A DNA stretch of 64,000 nucleotides from Gerris lacustris (GCA_951217055.1 OX578279.1:24792173-24856172); one strand, 5' to 3'. Shown: positions 29,906 to 42,382, counted from the first letter of the stretch. A program made the numbers and translations. Notes: generated from the letters alone by a model not told the origin.

Positions 29906-30932
29906 TTGTTAGGTACTATCGGAGATCAGGTGTGTTACACAGTCGGACGGACAGACAATTGCAAGAATGATTGTTTTTATTTTTATTTTTTCTCGTTTGC
30001 GGCTACGGACTTTAAAAGCTATTACACTGTCTGACCAACTACACCTGTTTGTATTTATATTACTCAAAAGTGGTTGTTTTAACTGTTTTCTGTTTTGTTT
30101 TTATAATAAACCGACATTTTGGAGTGTTAACAATACAGCAAATCATCAATGTAACGCGGGCTTTGCTTCTTTTTGCAATTAAAAATTAACCCATACTTTT
30201 TGCAGAACAGTTGTTATAACAGAAGTAAGATTCTTAATTGGAAGAAAATCCGAAATTAACAAGGGATTTTACTCCTTTTAGGAAAAAGGGTTATAAGGTC
30301 AGAAGAAAAACTAATATTAAGTTTAAGGATGAAGGCAAGAGTTGGGAAGTAAAAGAGACCCTGCTTTTATGTTAATATAACTAAAGGGAGATTTTCCTTT
30401 TCAAAAGATTAGACCTTCATTTCAACACTGCACGAATAGCACGAGCCGAATTTAAATGAAAACAAATGTTTACTTTACATGAAAATACAACAGGCTTTTT
30501 TTACAAGATAAAAACCCATCGGATTTCTAGGTGGTCTTTTCACCTCGATTTCTCGCTTTAAAACAATAATTTACTCTCAGTGATTTCTTTATTCTTTCTT
30601 TGTAATGTTTATGCAAACACTTTAAATTCACAAAAAGTTTCACGTTTGTTACAAAGTTTATTTAATTGTTTTTTTATTTTATTTTATTTTTCTTTTCTTT
30701 TCAAATAAATGATATAAAGGTGAACATTATCTTACTAAAACGTTTTCTCTCTTCATATAACTTTTTAACCCTGGGGTGCAAGTGGTCCTTTTAGGTCGTT
30801 TAAATGTTAGATAAAATTTTATATGGTGGGAAAGGGGAGACGAGGGATGTAGGGATTTTCTACCTATATTTCTTGCATTAAATTAGAAGAACCAGGCGAA
30901 TCTGTCATCGTGCGTGAGAATACTTCAATTCT

Positions 30933-30976
30933 GTTGCCTTATTGTCTTGACACCCCTGTCAGGACAATAAGGCAAC
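30933..30976. other. Compact perfect hairpin
   Basis: Two 20-nt arms, GTTGCCTTATTGTCTTGACA and its inverse, match at 19 of 20 positions around a CCCC loop. It stands at the edge of a repeat related to 14308-15365. Confidence 0.7.
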
Positions 30977-30984
30977 GCCACTTT

Positions 30985-31695
30985 TACTTTGACTTTATTT
31001 AAGTTCGTGCGTTTTTTAGGGTTTCGTAAGTAAAACCCCCAAAAACCCCTTATTTCATTCCTGTGTCTGTTTGTCTGTCTGTCACTCTGTACGGTCGCAA
31101 TAACTTTTGAATAAAAAGAGATAAAAACATGACTTTCCAGTATTAAAGATCGTTTTGACGCCCACACAGGAAAAATATAAGCGAACTCAAAATTATCAGC
31201 TTTCCAAATCTAAAATGACGTATAATTTTTTATTTTTGAGTGGGATATCAAATGAGAGGTATCAAAGATTAGATTACAAAAATTATAACAATTATGGAAA
31301 GTGTTTAATTTTCCATGCCATTTTGTCCAAAAACATCAAAATTTTGCGTGTCCCCCCCCCCCCCCCTAAAACTATACTTCTGCTGTTACTAAAAATATGC
31401 AAAATGTGCGGTCTGCTGGGCTATAGAAAAAATAGGCATAGTAATTTGATCTGATTAACAGGAAATCCAAAATTATATGAAATGAAATGGGTATTAAATG
31501 AAAGGTATTGAAGAGTAGATTACAAAAATATAAAAATATGATATAAATATAATATTTTTTCTTATAATTGAGGAAAGTGTTTAAATTGCGTCCCCCTCCC
31601 TTTAGACTAACTAATTTCATGTTTACAATACCAACGAAACCCTTTTTACGTGAGACTTCACGCATAACCAATTTATTTGGTTTAGTCCCATTCAA
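30985..31695 (-). repeat. Diverged copy of the 14308-15365 hAT MITE interior
   Basis: Shares, in reverse orientation, the blocks AAACCCTTTTTACGTGAGAC, GGAAAGTGTTTAA, TCTGTCTGTC and TTTTTATCTCTTTT. Terminal CAGGGCC ends are not recognisable, and no flanking duplication was found. Confidence 0.65.
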
Positions 31696-31699
31696 CCAG

Positions 31700-32275
31700 G
31701 TACCTAGGTCATTACAGGACGGGGTTTATTATCCGGTTACTTAAACATTGGTTTTATTTTTTTTGTTGAGGGCTTTAGAGATGTAATATAAACAAAGACT
31801 CCTATATCATTACAGGTATATTTCGACTCTATTTTGAGTCATTTTCGAGCACCATTTAACTGAGCTAAGATCATAAATCTTTTGTTATTTCATCAAAATC
31901 GTTGTTACATTGTACAAGCTTGTATAATATAATACTAGAGCTGTGATATAGTTTTTAATTTGTTAATCCAATTAGTGAGATTTGTATCTTATTATAAGTT
32001 ATTAAATGTAGTTTTGTATTATGGAAAAATGTGAATGAAATGAGTTTCTCATTTCAAGTGGATCAAACAGCTATAACTTTAAAACACAGAAAATTGTTCA
32101 GGTAAAACTTTTAACTTCAGGAGTATTTTAGGCGTAGTTTAATGAAACATAAAGAAAAAATTGATTCTTCCCGAAGAGAAGACCACATTCTGCAAAGGGC
32201 CATATTGACCCTTTGAAGAACTAGGTTTCCTCTGGACCCTCAATTTATTTATTTTTCTGAAAAGTTCAGTAAAAG

Positions 32276-32316
<41 letters not shown>

Positions 32317-33786
32317 TACATCTTTCATAGTTTAAGCAGAAATAGCCTTCAAAGTTGATTACTTTAGTATGCGGGTTTTACAAGAAAAAGTAATGTAACA
32401 TTTAGCTATTTTATTTTAAATTTTTTTAAACGTAGGTAATTACTTGCTAATGAAGGTATTTTAGAATCTTTTACAAATAATTTGGATAGTCTCAAAGATT
32501 TAGAGATAATATGTTTAATTTCCTTCTTTTTCTCACCAATTTTTATATTTAACAGTTTGATTTAAAATAACTTTAATGAAAGTTTAATATTAATTTTTAA
32601 GTGAGATGTCCTAGGTTCGATTCCCTGTGGAACCTCATTTACATAACACAAGCTTAAAATAGAGAGAATAAAATAAAGAACTAGGAAACATTATTCTTTA
32701 TATAAAAAAGCCAAAAGTTTCAATAAAAATTATTCTTTTAGACCCTGCCATTCTTTAATATTATTTTCATTTAACTAGGTAGTAAGGGACTCATGAATCC
32801 AACCGATATTATTGTTTTTATATTCAGCTGTTACAGTTTAAATGTATTGGTAGACTTTGAACGGCACCTCTTAATAAACCTATTGGTGATTGGTGATTAA
32901 TTACATATAAATCTCTTTACTAAATTCAGCGAACTTGTTTTTTATAAAAAAAAACAACGAAAATCAAAATGAATTATAACCAACTCACGCGAGAATAAAA
33001 GGCAATATTGCATTTTATACATTTTCTCAAAATAGCTAGCACTCAAAGTAATATTTTTGTCAAATAGATATATTATTAAAAATGCTGCCTTCATAAATTT
33101 TTTCCTTTGTATAATATATGAGAAGAGAGGAATATCAGAGCTATTCAAAGTCTTATATTTGAATAGCCAAGAAAAGTGACTTTATTTTTTTTGTGTGACT
33201 ATTTTTATCGACAGCTACTGAAAAAAAAAATCAAGCTATTAGGAGGTAAGAGGAGTGTATTTTATCGATCAGGTTCCATTTTATACACTTTATGTTCTAA
33301 TTTTCCTTCAATTTTATTGGTTTATAACGTTTAACATTTTACAGTCAATTCCCTCTGAAGTATAAATTTTACGATTTAGGACCAGATGTTATTGCTTGAA
33401 CGTGCTTTCAAATAAAATCGTAAACTTATTAATATTAATATATACGGATTAAGTTAAAACAAAATAGATTGATATAGTTTTTTTAATAGATTGATATAAT
33501 ATATGTCATGAATTTTCATTTGTGGTGTTTTTTTAAAAAACAAAATTTATATGGTTTTTATGTATTTTCTATCCCACCACAACCCGCGTTTAATATACTA
33601 TACGCATACCTATACCTTTTTGTTTTTATTATAAAATTGAATCTTATAATTTTTTTGAATTTATAAGCTAGTTGTATAAACGTTTATTTTAGAGGTGGAT
33701 TTTTTTGTAGGTTGATAAATTATTATAACTGTACAAAATTATTGGGCAGCACAAACATTTTTCTTACAAATTTTTAGGTGTAAGTC
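31700..33786. other. AT-rich spacer
   Basis: Holds a minus-strand hairpin motif (GACTC/GAGTC followed by GAAATAT) at 31816-31850 and an A33 run at 32280-32312. No gene recognised. Confidence 0.4.
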
Positions 33787-34705
33787 TAACCGAAGGTAAC
33801 GGAAGCTATGTGATCGTTCTAAAGAATAAAATTATTTTATGTCTCCGATTGCAAAAAGTCCAAGTGTGATGCGTTTTAGACAACAGGGAACATTTTTGGT
33901 TCCGTGTCTGTCACTCAATATTTGCGAACCAACATATCTTAAAAACCACACGTCCGATTTTAATGAATTTTTATGGTAGGTAATAAGTAGCTCATTGTTG
34001 GTCCCTTATAAGGTTGTTATTGAGAGTAGCCCTCAGGTAGCCACACATTAATTTTAAACCGTCTACGCTCTTTAAATCTTGCATTATTTATTTTATTTGT
34101 TTATTTGTTTTGTGAAGGGTGTTGGACTGAAATCTTGCTATATTGATACAACTTTAATTCATGTAAAAAATTAAAACCGTTTTGACAGATATACAAAACA
34201 GCGGGAAATTAAATAAATTTGACAAAAATAGGTTGTACAAGAATAAAACCCTAAGGCGCTGTGAACACTGAAGAAACAAGTTTCATGAAACGTGAAACTT
34301 TAGTATCAAGAAAACTCTTGATTTAAAAGACAAAGAAAGGAGCACTTCGTTTCTTGAAACTGTAATTTCATTTCTTTGGCGCAAAAAGAGGAAACCCATT
34401 TTCTGACAGTTTCAAAACAATAAATATGACAACTGTGCAACTTAGTTTCGACGAAACCTGACTTTTTGATTGTGTGATACATGGCTTTTTGGTTGCGTGA
34501 AACATGTTTCATGAAACCAAATGAAAATACAGTTTCAAGAAACTTAGTGTGCTCCTTTCTGCATGTTTTAAATCAAGTGTTTTCATGATACTAAAGTTTC
34601 ACGTTTCATGAAACTTGTTTCTTCAGTGTGCACAGCGCCTAATTGTAAACGAAATAGGACGCGAGGAAGCTATGTGCCACACAAATTGGCAGACTATTTT
34701 TTTAA
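33787..34705 (+). repeat. Dispersed repeat B, copy split by a Harbinger MITE
   Basis: The left part runs from CGAAGGTAACGGAAGC to about 34250. After the MITE the repeat resumes with GCGAGGAAGCTATGTGCCAC and ends near 34705. The MITE is therefore the younger insertion. Confidence 0.65.
34252..34642. mobile_element. PIF/Harbinger-like MITE (34255-34639), TAA target duplication
   Basis: Starts GGCGCTGTG and ends CAGCGCC. The arms pair for about 90 bp (AAACAAGTTTCATGAAACGT and onward). TAA flanks at 34252-34254 and 34640-34642 fit the 3-bp Harbinger duplication. No coding capacity. Confidence 0.8.
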
Positions 34706-34736
34706 AATGTATTCTTTGTCGCTCTGCAGATACACA

Positions 34737-34978
34737 CACAGCGTGGGTAAAATCGGATTGTACGTGCCCCCACTTTGAGGTTAGGTGATAAAATCTCGCA
34801 TATTAAATTAAAAACCTTAATTTTGCGTACCCTTGAATTTTCTATAGCCGCTCCGCACCGCTTCGCGGTGCTCCGCTCATTTTCTGAAGAAAAACAACCT
34901 TCCTGTGTATAAACCAGGTAGAGGTCCAACTCGAAGAAATTTCCAGGGCACGTACAATCCGATTTAGCCCACAGCGTG
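34737..34978. mobile_element. Mutator-like MITE (34746-34969) with 9-bp duplication
   Basis: Arms AAATCGGATTGTACGTGCCC and its inverse. CACAGCGTG repeats exactly at 34737-34745 and 34970-34978. The centre has a GC-rich palindrome around TTCGCGGTGC. Nine-base duplications point to the Mutator superfamily. Confidence 0.7.
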
Positions 34979-36185
34979 TGCCAAAATTTTCAATGAATTT
35001 TAAATACATCTTCAATGTGTGTCTTCCGTTTTAGCTCTATAACTTGATGAAAAGATAGTCTATTTTAATTCCTATAAAACCTTATAAGACGCTACAGCCT
35101 AGTTTCAATATATCGTACAAAGGTACAGAAAAACGGCGTCTGGTGAACAAGTGGCAAAAGTACAAAAGAAAAAGTGACTTTTTCGGCTCTATTATATTAT
35201 TTGTAAAAATCGAATAACCCGGTTTTTATTTTATATGTCATAACTTTTGACAGGCAGCAGTCACTTCAAATATTTCTCATATTGCTGTATGAGCACGTCT
35301 CGCCTCTCAGCAGGGAATAAACAAATATTTGAACTTCAAAACACTAACAAACAGTTGAACGCAATTTATGCCCTTCAGAAGCACAAAGCCTACCACCCTT
35401 CATTTTTGTTTGAAGATGAGTAAACATTTAGGTTTTTCATCATTTATTTAATTTAGACATTCAAATGGGTGCTCGGTAAATGTAGCAGCTAAAGTGTACT
35501 GAAATTGTGTAACAATTTATTATTCAATTAGTTAGATTTAGTTTTCAATTAAAGTGTCTCGTAACATGATATAACCCTTCTACGAATTTCAACTAATGAG
35601 TTTCACCCAGACATACTGTAATATTTATCATACTAAGCTACCATAATATGCAAGAAATCATTGAAAAAGACTATTCGTTACGTGTTATCAATAAAACAAA
35701 AATAAAAGTTTTCACACAACTTCAAAACTTGGTGGACAGGATATTTGTTTAGTATTACTTATAATGAAAGACGTACTATAACTTCATTGCGTGCTACAGA
35801 CATTTCTTATAAATTTTATGAAACAAAAAAAATAGTTTTTTAGTTTAGTTTCCACCTAACAGTTAAAAACATATATATGTATAAACAGTTTAATATACTA
35901 TTTAATAGCAATTGACCGCTGGAAAAAGGAAAGAATCGTTTATAAAACAAATTCTTTAAATTTTGTAGCTTCTATAAGTGCAGAAGAATCATTCAGATTC
36001 TGTATAAAATTTATGTAAGAATTTGTATATGCCTATAAGGACATACATTCACTCTTAAGGGCATGAAAAAACTAAGTTAGTTTCAACTGAAATTTATAAG
36101 AACTTAGAGAATAACAAATCTTCCCAGTTGAGTTAAATTTACTATAATTTGTAAATGCCTCTAATAAATTATATGCACTTTATCG
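34979..36185. other. Non-coding spacer
   Basis: No gene, bounded element or tandem array recognised. Confidence 0.35.
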
Positions 36186-36519
36186 TTATAGACCAGGGGT
36201 CTCCAATCTATTTGGTTGAAGGGCCGGATCTGGATAGGATGGTCTATATTGCGGGCCGGATGAAGTAGGCTACACTCAGCTATCGGACTTCACAAAGGTA
36301 GAGAGTATCCGATTAAGTACTATCCATTTTGGCCAAAGCAACTTCAATAAGAATAGTGCTGATCTTTTTTTAATCTTAGAAATTGCATTTGATTATGGAG
36401 AACTTTGCATTGTTTAGGTTCATTTCAAGGTTCTTTTTTGTGTTGTGGCGGGCCGGATGAAAACGTCTAAAGGGCCGGATCCGGACGCGGGCTATAGTTT
36501 GGAGACCCCTGTTATAGAC
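36186..36519. mobile_element. hAT MITE (36194-36511) with perfect 8-bp duplication
   Basis: CAGGGGTCTCCAA and its inverted copy form the ends. TTATAGAC flanks both sides (36186-36193 and 36512-36519). Multiple GGGCCGGAT repeats lie just inside each end, as in Tip100/Charlie-like hAT MITEs. Confidence 0.9.
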
Positions 36520-36622
36520 CTCGCACTAGAGATAAATATAGTTAGACTATATAGTTACAACTAAACATAATTACCACTAGAAATACATTGGGGCTAACAC
36601 TCATGTAAACATGAAATAGCCT

Positions 36623-36925
36623 ATCTAAATCAAGGATGTTATATAAAGGGGATGGAATGTTAAGAAGGGGTTTAAGGCAAAAAAGTGACCCCATGGACAT
36701 GGAGGTAAGAGAATTGGAGAGAAAAATCATACTGCGCATGCTCCACAACTGGGACAAATTACCTTCTTTAACAGGTTATAACCTGAAACTATGAACAAAT
36801 TCTTGGTCACCTAACCAAGAGGAAGGTAATTTGTCCCATTGGAGCTTCTATTTTACATATCTTCATGGGGTCACTTTTTTTTCCACAACCCTCCATCCCC
36901 TTTATTTAACATCCTTGATCTAAAT
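36623..36925. mobile_element. hAT-like MITE, sister of 24065-24354 (element 36631-36917)
   Basis: The terminal CAAGGATGTTATATAAAG pairs with its inverted end. The 8-bp duplication ATCTAAAT is perfect (36623-36630 and 36918-36925). The internal sequence matches the sister copy closely in inverse orientation. Confidence 0.85.
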
Positions 36926-36993
36926 ATTAGTTACACAAACATTAGGAAAAAAGTTATTTTTAAAGTATATTAAAGTAGATATTTATAAGGTAT

Positions 36994-37574
36994 TAGTCCA
37001 CAGGCCACCATAAGAAGTGAGTCGCTGATTGATAAAGTTTTCTTACCTTATGGAATCGCTTATTTATGCCGTGTCCACCGATGAATTGGGTATATGGCAA
37101 CTGGGCGCTGGGCCATTTATTTTTTGTTGACATGCCAAACTTGCCCTTTTGCGGGAACATTGAAAAGAGATAGATAAAGTTTTGATTTTCACAGGATCGT
37201 TTAATTAAATTATTTCAAAAACAGTGGTAAAGGTGGCCACCGATACGAGTGGGCCGTTTGGGGTGGCCACCGCCCCAAACATATCTCTCTGTGGGGACGT
37301 TGAAAAGAAAACGGCCCACTCGTATGGATGGCCACCTTTACCACTGTTTTTGAAATAATTTAATTAAACGATCCTGTGAAAATCAAAACTTTATCTATCT
37401 CTTTTCAATGTTCCCGCAGAAGGGCAAGTTTGGCATGTCAACAAAAAATAAATGGCCCAGCGCCCAGTTGCCATATACCCAATTTATCGGTGGACACGGC
37501 ATAAATAAGCGATTGCATAAGGTAAGAAAACTTTATCAATCAGCGACTCACTTCTTATGTTGGCCTGTGGACTA
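36994..37574. mobile_element. Long snapback element with arms of about 250 bp (36996-37572)
   Basis: GTCCACAGGCCA begins the left arm, and its inverse ends the right arm. The two arms are near-identical through AAGTGAGTCGCTGATTG, GGGCGCTGGGCCATT and AACAGTGGTAAAGGTGGCC. The loop is about 40 nt. TA (or TAT) flanks both ends. The arms differ at only scattered positions, so insertion or gene conversion was recent. Confidence 0.85.
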
Positions 37575-38097
37575 TATAAAATTACGCGTGAAATGATTAC
37601 ATAGTTCAACGAACTTTACCTACTTGGAGGAAGGAATATGTGTACTAAATTTAGATGAATCTATCAACTTATAATCAGGTTAGTGTCATACTCCTGAATT
37701 AACATATAGATGGACAATATTTGCATCTCTGTTTCCAAAATAAGAAAGTCATTGCATACGTTCAGAATATGTCTTTTACAACGCCTTAACTCTATAGATG
37801 TGGTCTTTGGTTTAGGACGAAAAGAGCAGAAAGAAGTAAGAAAGGAAAAATTATTTTCTCCATTCCATGGAAAAAATTGAATCGTGGATTTGGGCATTGA
37901 ATCCACACATCGATATTTCAATGTTTTTCGATGACGTGGAGAAAATCAGTATACATTTGTCTAATTGATATAGTTGATGGATTGTAAGGTGTCAAATTAT
38001 GCAACATTAATCCATTTTGATAACTATTCCGCTAATAGATCAATCGTTTTATATAAAATATAGAAAGGAAGTAGAGTGCTGAAGTAAACTTAAACAC
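37575..38097. other. Spacer without recognised features
   Basis: Ordinary AT-rich sequence between the snapback and the Penelope-like repeat. Confidence 0.35.
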
Positions 38098-38232
38098 TTC
38101 TGCAGAGTAATACCGTGTTTTTGCACACTGCAATAGGCTACACAATTTCCGAGAGACACCAAGGACATTATGTCTGTTCCAACAAAAGACATAACGTCAT
38201 TAAGATGTTGGCTCGGCATTACTCCATGTCCT

Positions 38233-38275
38233 GCATCGTTTCGTCGCGTCCGACTCATCAGGGGCCCGACGATGC
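38233..38275 (-). ncRNA. Minimal hammerhead ribozyme, minus strand
   Basis: Read on the minus strand: stem III GCATCG, then TC with the scissile position after C, then GGGCCC, the core CTGATGA, stem II GTCG-GACG-CGAC, GAAA, and stem III CGATGC. All invariant core bases are present. The stem I segment GGGCCC is self-complementary and too short for a monomer hairpin, which fits dimeric action. Confidence 0.8.
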
Positions 38276-38615
38276 CCACCCAACTCTGGACCTATACTAG
38301 ATCAAGAAGATCAGATAAGAAGTGCAGTGTTTTTGCACACTGCACTGAAACGATGCAGGACATGGCGTAATGCCGAGCCAACATCTTAATGACGTTATGT
38401 CTGTTGTTGGAACAGTTCCTATGTGTCGCGCTTGCTTGGCACATCCCTTGGTGTCTCTCGCAAATTGTGTAACCTATTGCAGTGTGCAAAAACACGGTAT
38501 TACTCTGCTGATGTGTTTTGCCAGCCAAGCAAGAATGGCGGTATGAGAACACCCTTGTCTCTGATAAGTCCTATATCTCATCTTCTTGATCTAGTATAGG
38601 TCCAGAGTTGGGTGG

Positions 38616-38658
38616 GCATCGTCGGGCCCCTGATGAGTCGGACGCGACGAAACGATGC
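38616..38658 (+). ncRNA. Minimal hammerhead ribozyme, plus strand
   Basis: Same 43-nt motif as the minus-strand copy. Stem III is 38616-38621 with 38653-38658. U38622 pairs with A38652, and predicted cleavage is after C38623. The core CTGATGA is 38630-38636. Stem II is 38637-38640 with 38645-38648, and GAAA is 38649-38652. Confidence 0.8.
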
Positions 38659-38819
38659 AGGACATAGCGTAATGCCGAGCCAACATCTTAATGACGTTAT
38701 GTCTGTTGTTGGAACAGTTCCTATGTGTCACGCTTGCGTGGCACATCCCTTGGTGTCTCTCGCAAATTGTGTTAAACACTTCTATCGGCGAAATATGGTA
38801 CTAGAATGAATGCAAGTGA

Positions 38820-39005
38820 AATTCAATCTACCTCCTATAACATTCTAACTTCCTGGCACGATATTTAATAGCGTCACATTTCGCATGTCGTTCATTAAAA
38901 TCTTCAGCCCGCCTATCATAAAAATATTGTACTATAAATGGAAACCTATCGACCTCCTGTTAAATCCTAACTTCCTGGCACGATATTTAAAAGCGACATT
39001 TTTTA
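38820..39005. repeat. Short direct repeat pair
   Basis: TAACTTCCTGGCACGATATT occurs in two copies about 100 bp apart (about 38846 and 38947), each preceded by a CCTCCT block. No coding sequence. Confidence 0.6.
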
Positions 39006-39199
39006 CGTGACGAAAATTTCTTCTGTCCCTCAGAGCTAAAACATATCCATGTAAAAAAAAATATGTGTGAGGCTCTCACGCATTAGAAGTGAAACTTAAG
39101 TTCTAGAATGCATTGCTCGCTTTCATTTTTTGATGAATTTAATATTTTAGGATTAAGAAGTGGTTATGGGAAATTTTTTTTGAAAAAAAAAAAAATATT

Positions 39200-39290
39200 G
39201 CTACGCTAAGGCAACCACATTTATTCCAATAAAATAAATGTTTGTTTTGATTTGCTGGTCTTTAAATAGATATAATACAATTAATCTAAA
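39200..39290 (+). repeat. Dispersed GGCAACCACATTTATTCCAA repeat, copy 2
   Basis: Nearly identical to 25030-25110 and to the inverted copy at about 58640-58720. Confidence 0.6.
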
Positions 39291-40706
39291 AATGTTACAC
39301 TTGGACGAGTCTCAAATCGCAAACTTCGTTACATGATTTCACTATATAAAAAAATTCACTCTACCGCCGCCAAAGAAGTTTCACTTCAAAAAGATTATTT
39401 TTACATTTTCTAATTAAGAGTATTCCACTAAAAATTCAGAGAATAGTAAAGAACACAATGTCTAACTTATCTGTATCGAACTTTCTTCACACAATAACTA
39501 AGGTACAATATATTATGTTGAGTTCCAAACATAAAGCCTTTTTGAATTAGTTTACATTTCTGTAAGGTTAAAAAATCATTACACTGAAAGCGGGAGCGTT
39601 ATGAAATGATAAAGAAAAGGGTTTCTGCAACTGGGCCTTTATTTTTTCAGGAAGTAGTAAATTTCCCAACATGTATATTTTTGCTTTTATCGCGCTTAAT
39701 ACTTTCTTTTCATACAGATATGTTAAGTTCTTATCCAACTCAACTATCATAAAAATGTAAATTTCTCTTTTCAGCATCCTTTTACTTCTAGAAAGCTCTT
39801 ACTTCATTTTTTACTTTTCTTGTCCTTTTTACTTTATACTCTTTACTTCTTTAATATATTTGTATTCTTTGCTTCTCCCTTCCATCATCATTCCCTTTTT
39901 GAGAGAATGAATCATGTAAAGAACTGCTAAATTTTTATTACAGAACATCTTTTACTCCTTCTGTCGTGTATATATTGCTATCAATTCTCGCCCTCTAGAT
40001 AATGAGATAGACATGATATCGTTCTTTCTTTTACACATGTTTATCTCGGACAAAAATTCAATATTTTATATATTTAGAACTAGTATCATTAATTAAAGGA
40101 TAAAGGAGAAAAAAAAGTATTACATTTAATGACAAAACCCTTTTTAACTTGCCAATAAATTTTTATTTGACAATAAACGGACAAATTTTACTCCTTAAGT
40201 TTTATTTACTATGAAACATCCCATTTAAAGTTTGGTCTACACATATCATTTTTGCTTCCAAGCTTATCGAAGGTAACAGAATCTATGTCATTGTTCTGAA
40301 AGACGAAAATTAATAAATTTGAACCATTAGCGCACATTCAATTTTGCAGGACATTTTTAATTCACGTAAAAAAATCAAAACAATTAATGCAGATTTAAAA
40401 TAAAAGGAAATAGACCAATATATAGGTAACCTGAGAGGGGTCCAGCTTGCATTAATTAGGGTAAACGATTTTTTTTTTTTTGGATTGTTTTGTATAGTAA
40501 GAGGAGCATGAACCAAGTTTGCGACATCGAAAGCCCTGGGGACAACTTTTGGTAGACGAAAAACCTCGCAATTTTGGCACTTTTTCAGTTTTTTTAATAT
40601 AACACATAAACGACGCCGAAATCAGGAAATTATATTCTGTCCGAAATAAAAGTAGACAAACTTCTCAACAAAATGCACTAGTCAAACTTAATTTTATATT
40701 ATCCTA

Positions 40707-40966
40707 AACCATTTCTACAGGGCTTTGAAGTTTGACAAAATTATGTAAGAAAAACAAAAAAAAAACAAAAAAACAACTGGATTTTACTCATTTTTTGACA
40801 TTTATATATATCGTTTATGGTGCCCATCATTTATATTTTTATGATGTTATATATATGTGTGTATGTAGGTATATATATATACATATCATCAATATAACAT
40901 CATAAAAATATTGTATAATGGGCACCATAAACTACTATATAAATGTCAAAAAAATGAGTAAAATCC

Positions 40967-41003
<37 letters not shown>

Positions 41004-41041
41004 AATTTTGTCAAACTTCAAAGCCCTGTAGAAATGGTTCA
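40707..41041. mobile_element. Snapback element of about 335 bp
   Basis: ACCATTTCTACAGGGCTTTG starts the left arm and its inverse ends the right arm. Inner arms (TGACATTTATATA, ATGGTGCCCAT and their inverses) also pair. An A-rich run on the left answers the T-run at 40972-40999. No clear target duplication. Confidence 0.7.
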
Positions 41042-42351
41042 GTTGATGGAATCAATTAATAATTAGGGATTTTACCAAATAATTTTATCCAAAGGGAGGG
41101 AGGTTTAGAAATAGAAGGGAAGGGATTATGGAAACTGTGGCATCTAGATGTTATCGCTTAGTAAAATAAGTTTAATCTTTCTTAACGCTAGTTCACTCAC
41201 ACTCTGTAGCAAAGAATAGGAATATATTGTAGTGATAAAAACTTTCTAACCTAATAAATACTATAAATGTTATTTATTATATTGTGGTTAGATATAACCA
41301 CATACCTTTAGATCATGATTTTAGATCATACCTAGAATGGATAAGTCAAGGGACTATAAAAGTTCGAGAGTTTTGTTTATAAGACAAAAAAAAACCTCAA
41401 AAAAGGTAGATAAGAAAGTAAGCCTAAAACCCTAACAATTTATTTTGTAGTTAATATTAGATCGGTTTTTGATTTATTATTGTACGGAACGGAAGTGAAT
41501 GTACAACTTAGAGACATGAATAAATACATGGTGGGAAAATCAAAGGGTGTTGTTATTTGTTTATTTCCATCACAACATAAAGGAAAGCTGTTAAATCAAT
41601 GAGCAAACGCAGTTGAGTTTCTATCTCGAGATGAGCAAACAAACCGAGCCTCGAAACTATTTATATAACCAATCAACAATAACATCTCGCGCCTACATTC
41701 TCTAATTTATAATTTAAAATGTACAAGCTTCAAGTATTTAATACACTACTGTAACGCTAGTAAAACACATTTGCTTATTTAAATTTTAATTTATTCTAAT
41801 AAAGTTTATCTTTGGTATCGAATTAATCTAAGTGAAATAACTGTATACATACATCCTTATAAAAACAATATATTGCAATAAATAAATGATGGGCTGTTTT
41901 AACTAAGATTTTGTGGTACCACTTCATAATTATGACTAGAGAGGTTAATATAAAGTAAAACAACAATATTTTCACCACAATTTAATATTCCAATACAATT
42001 ATAATTTTATATTATTATCCACTCTTATAAATAAAACAAATAAAATGTGTATTCTAAATAAATTTGAATTATTCATATATGACTGTAATATAATAATAAA
42101 CGTCACTAATAGACCTTTTCTTGTGAGGCTAGTTATTTAATTGGTACTTCTTTATCAATTGTTATTATAACTAATTAATTGGTATTTCTTGATTGTTACT
42201 CACCTATGTTTTTTACTGGTCTTATATTACTTTGCTTTGTAAGATTCATCGCACGTTTCCGTTACCCCCATTTGAACTACTTCCCGTATTTCAATCTTTC
42301 CCAAATTTTGCACATAGAATCAATTGAGTTGAAAAATACAGAAACCAAAAA

Positions 42352-42382
<31 letters not shown>

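Larger units (their letters stand above)
38098..38785. mobile_element. Penelope-like terminal repeats in inverted/direct arrangement
   Basis: Three copies of a unit of about 200 bp: copy 1 inverted at 38098-38304, copy 2 direct at 38343-38519, copy 3 direct at 38586-38785. Shared phrases are GCCGAGCCAACATCTTAATG and TTGGTGTCTCTCG. Copies 1 and 3 carry a complete mini hammerhead ribozyme; copy 2 begins at the GAAA of that motif and lacks the rest. Minimal hammerheads in the flanking repeats are a known mark of metazoan Penelope-like elements. No reverse transcriptase or GIY-YIG coding sequence is present here. Confidence 0.65.

Noticed and set aside
31372..31695. A 107-codon minus-strand frame
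   Set aside because: Lies wholly within the degraded hAT MITE copy and has no protein-like features.
32610..32630. T-loop-like GGTTCGATTCC
   Set aside because: The surrounding sequence cannot fold as a tRNA.
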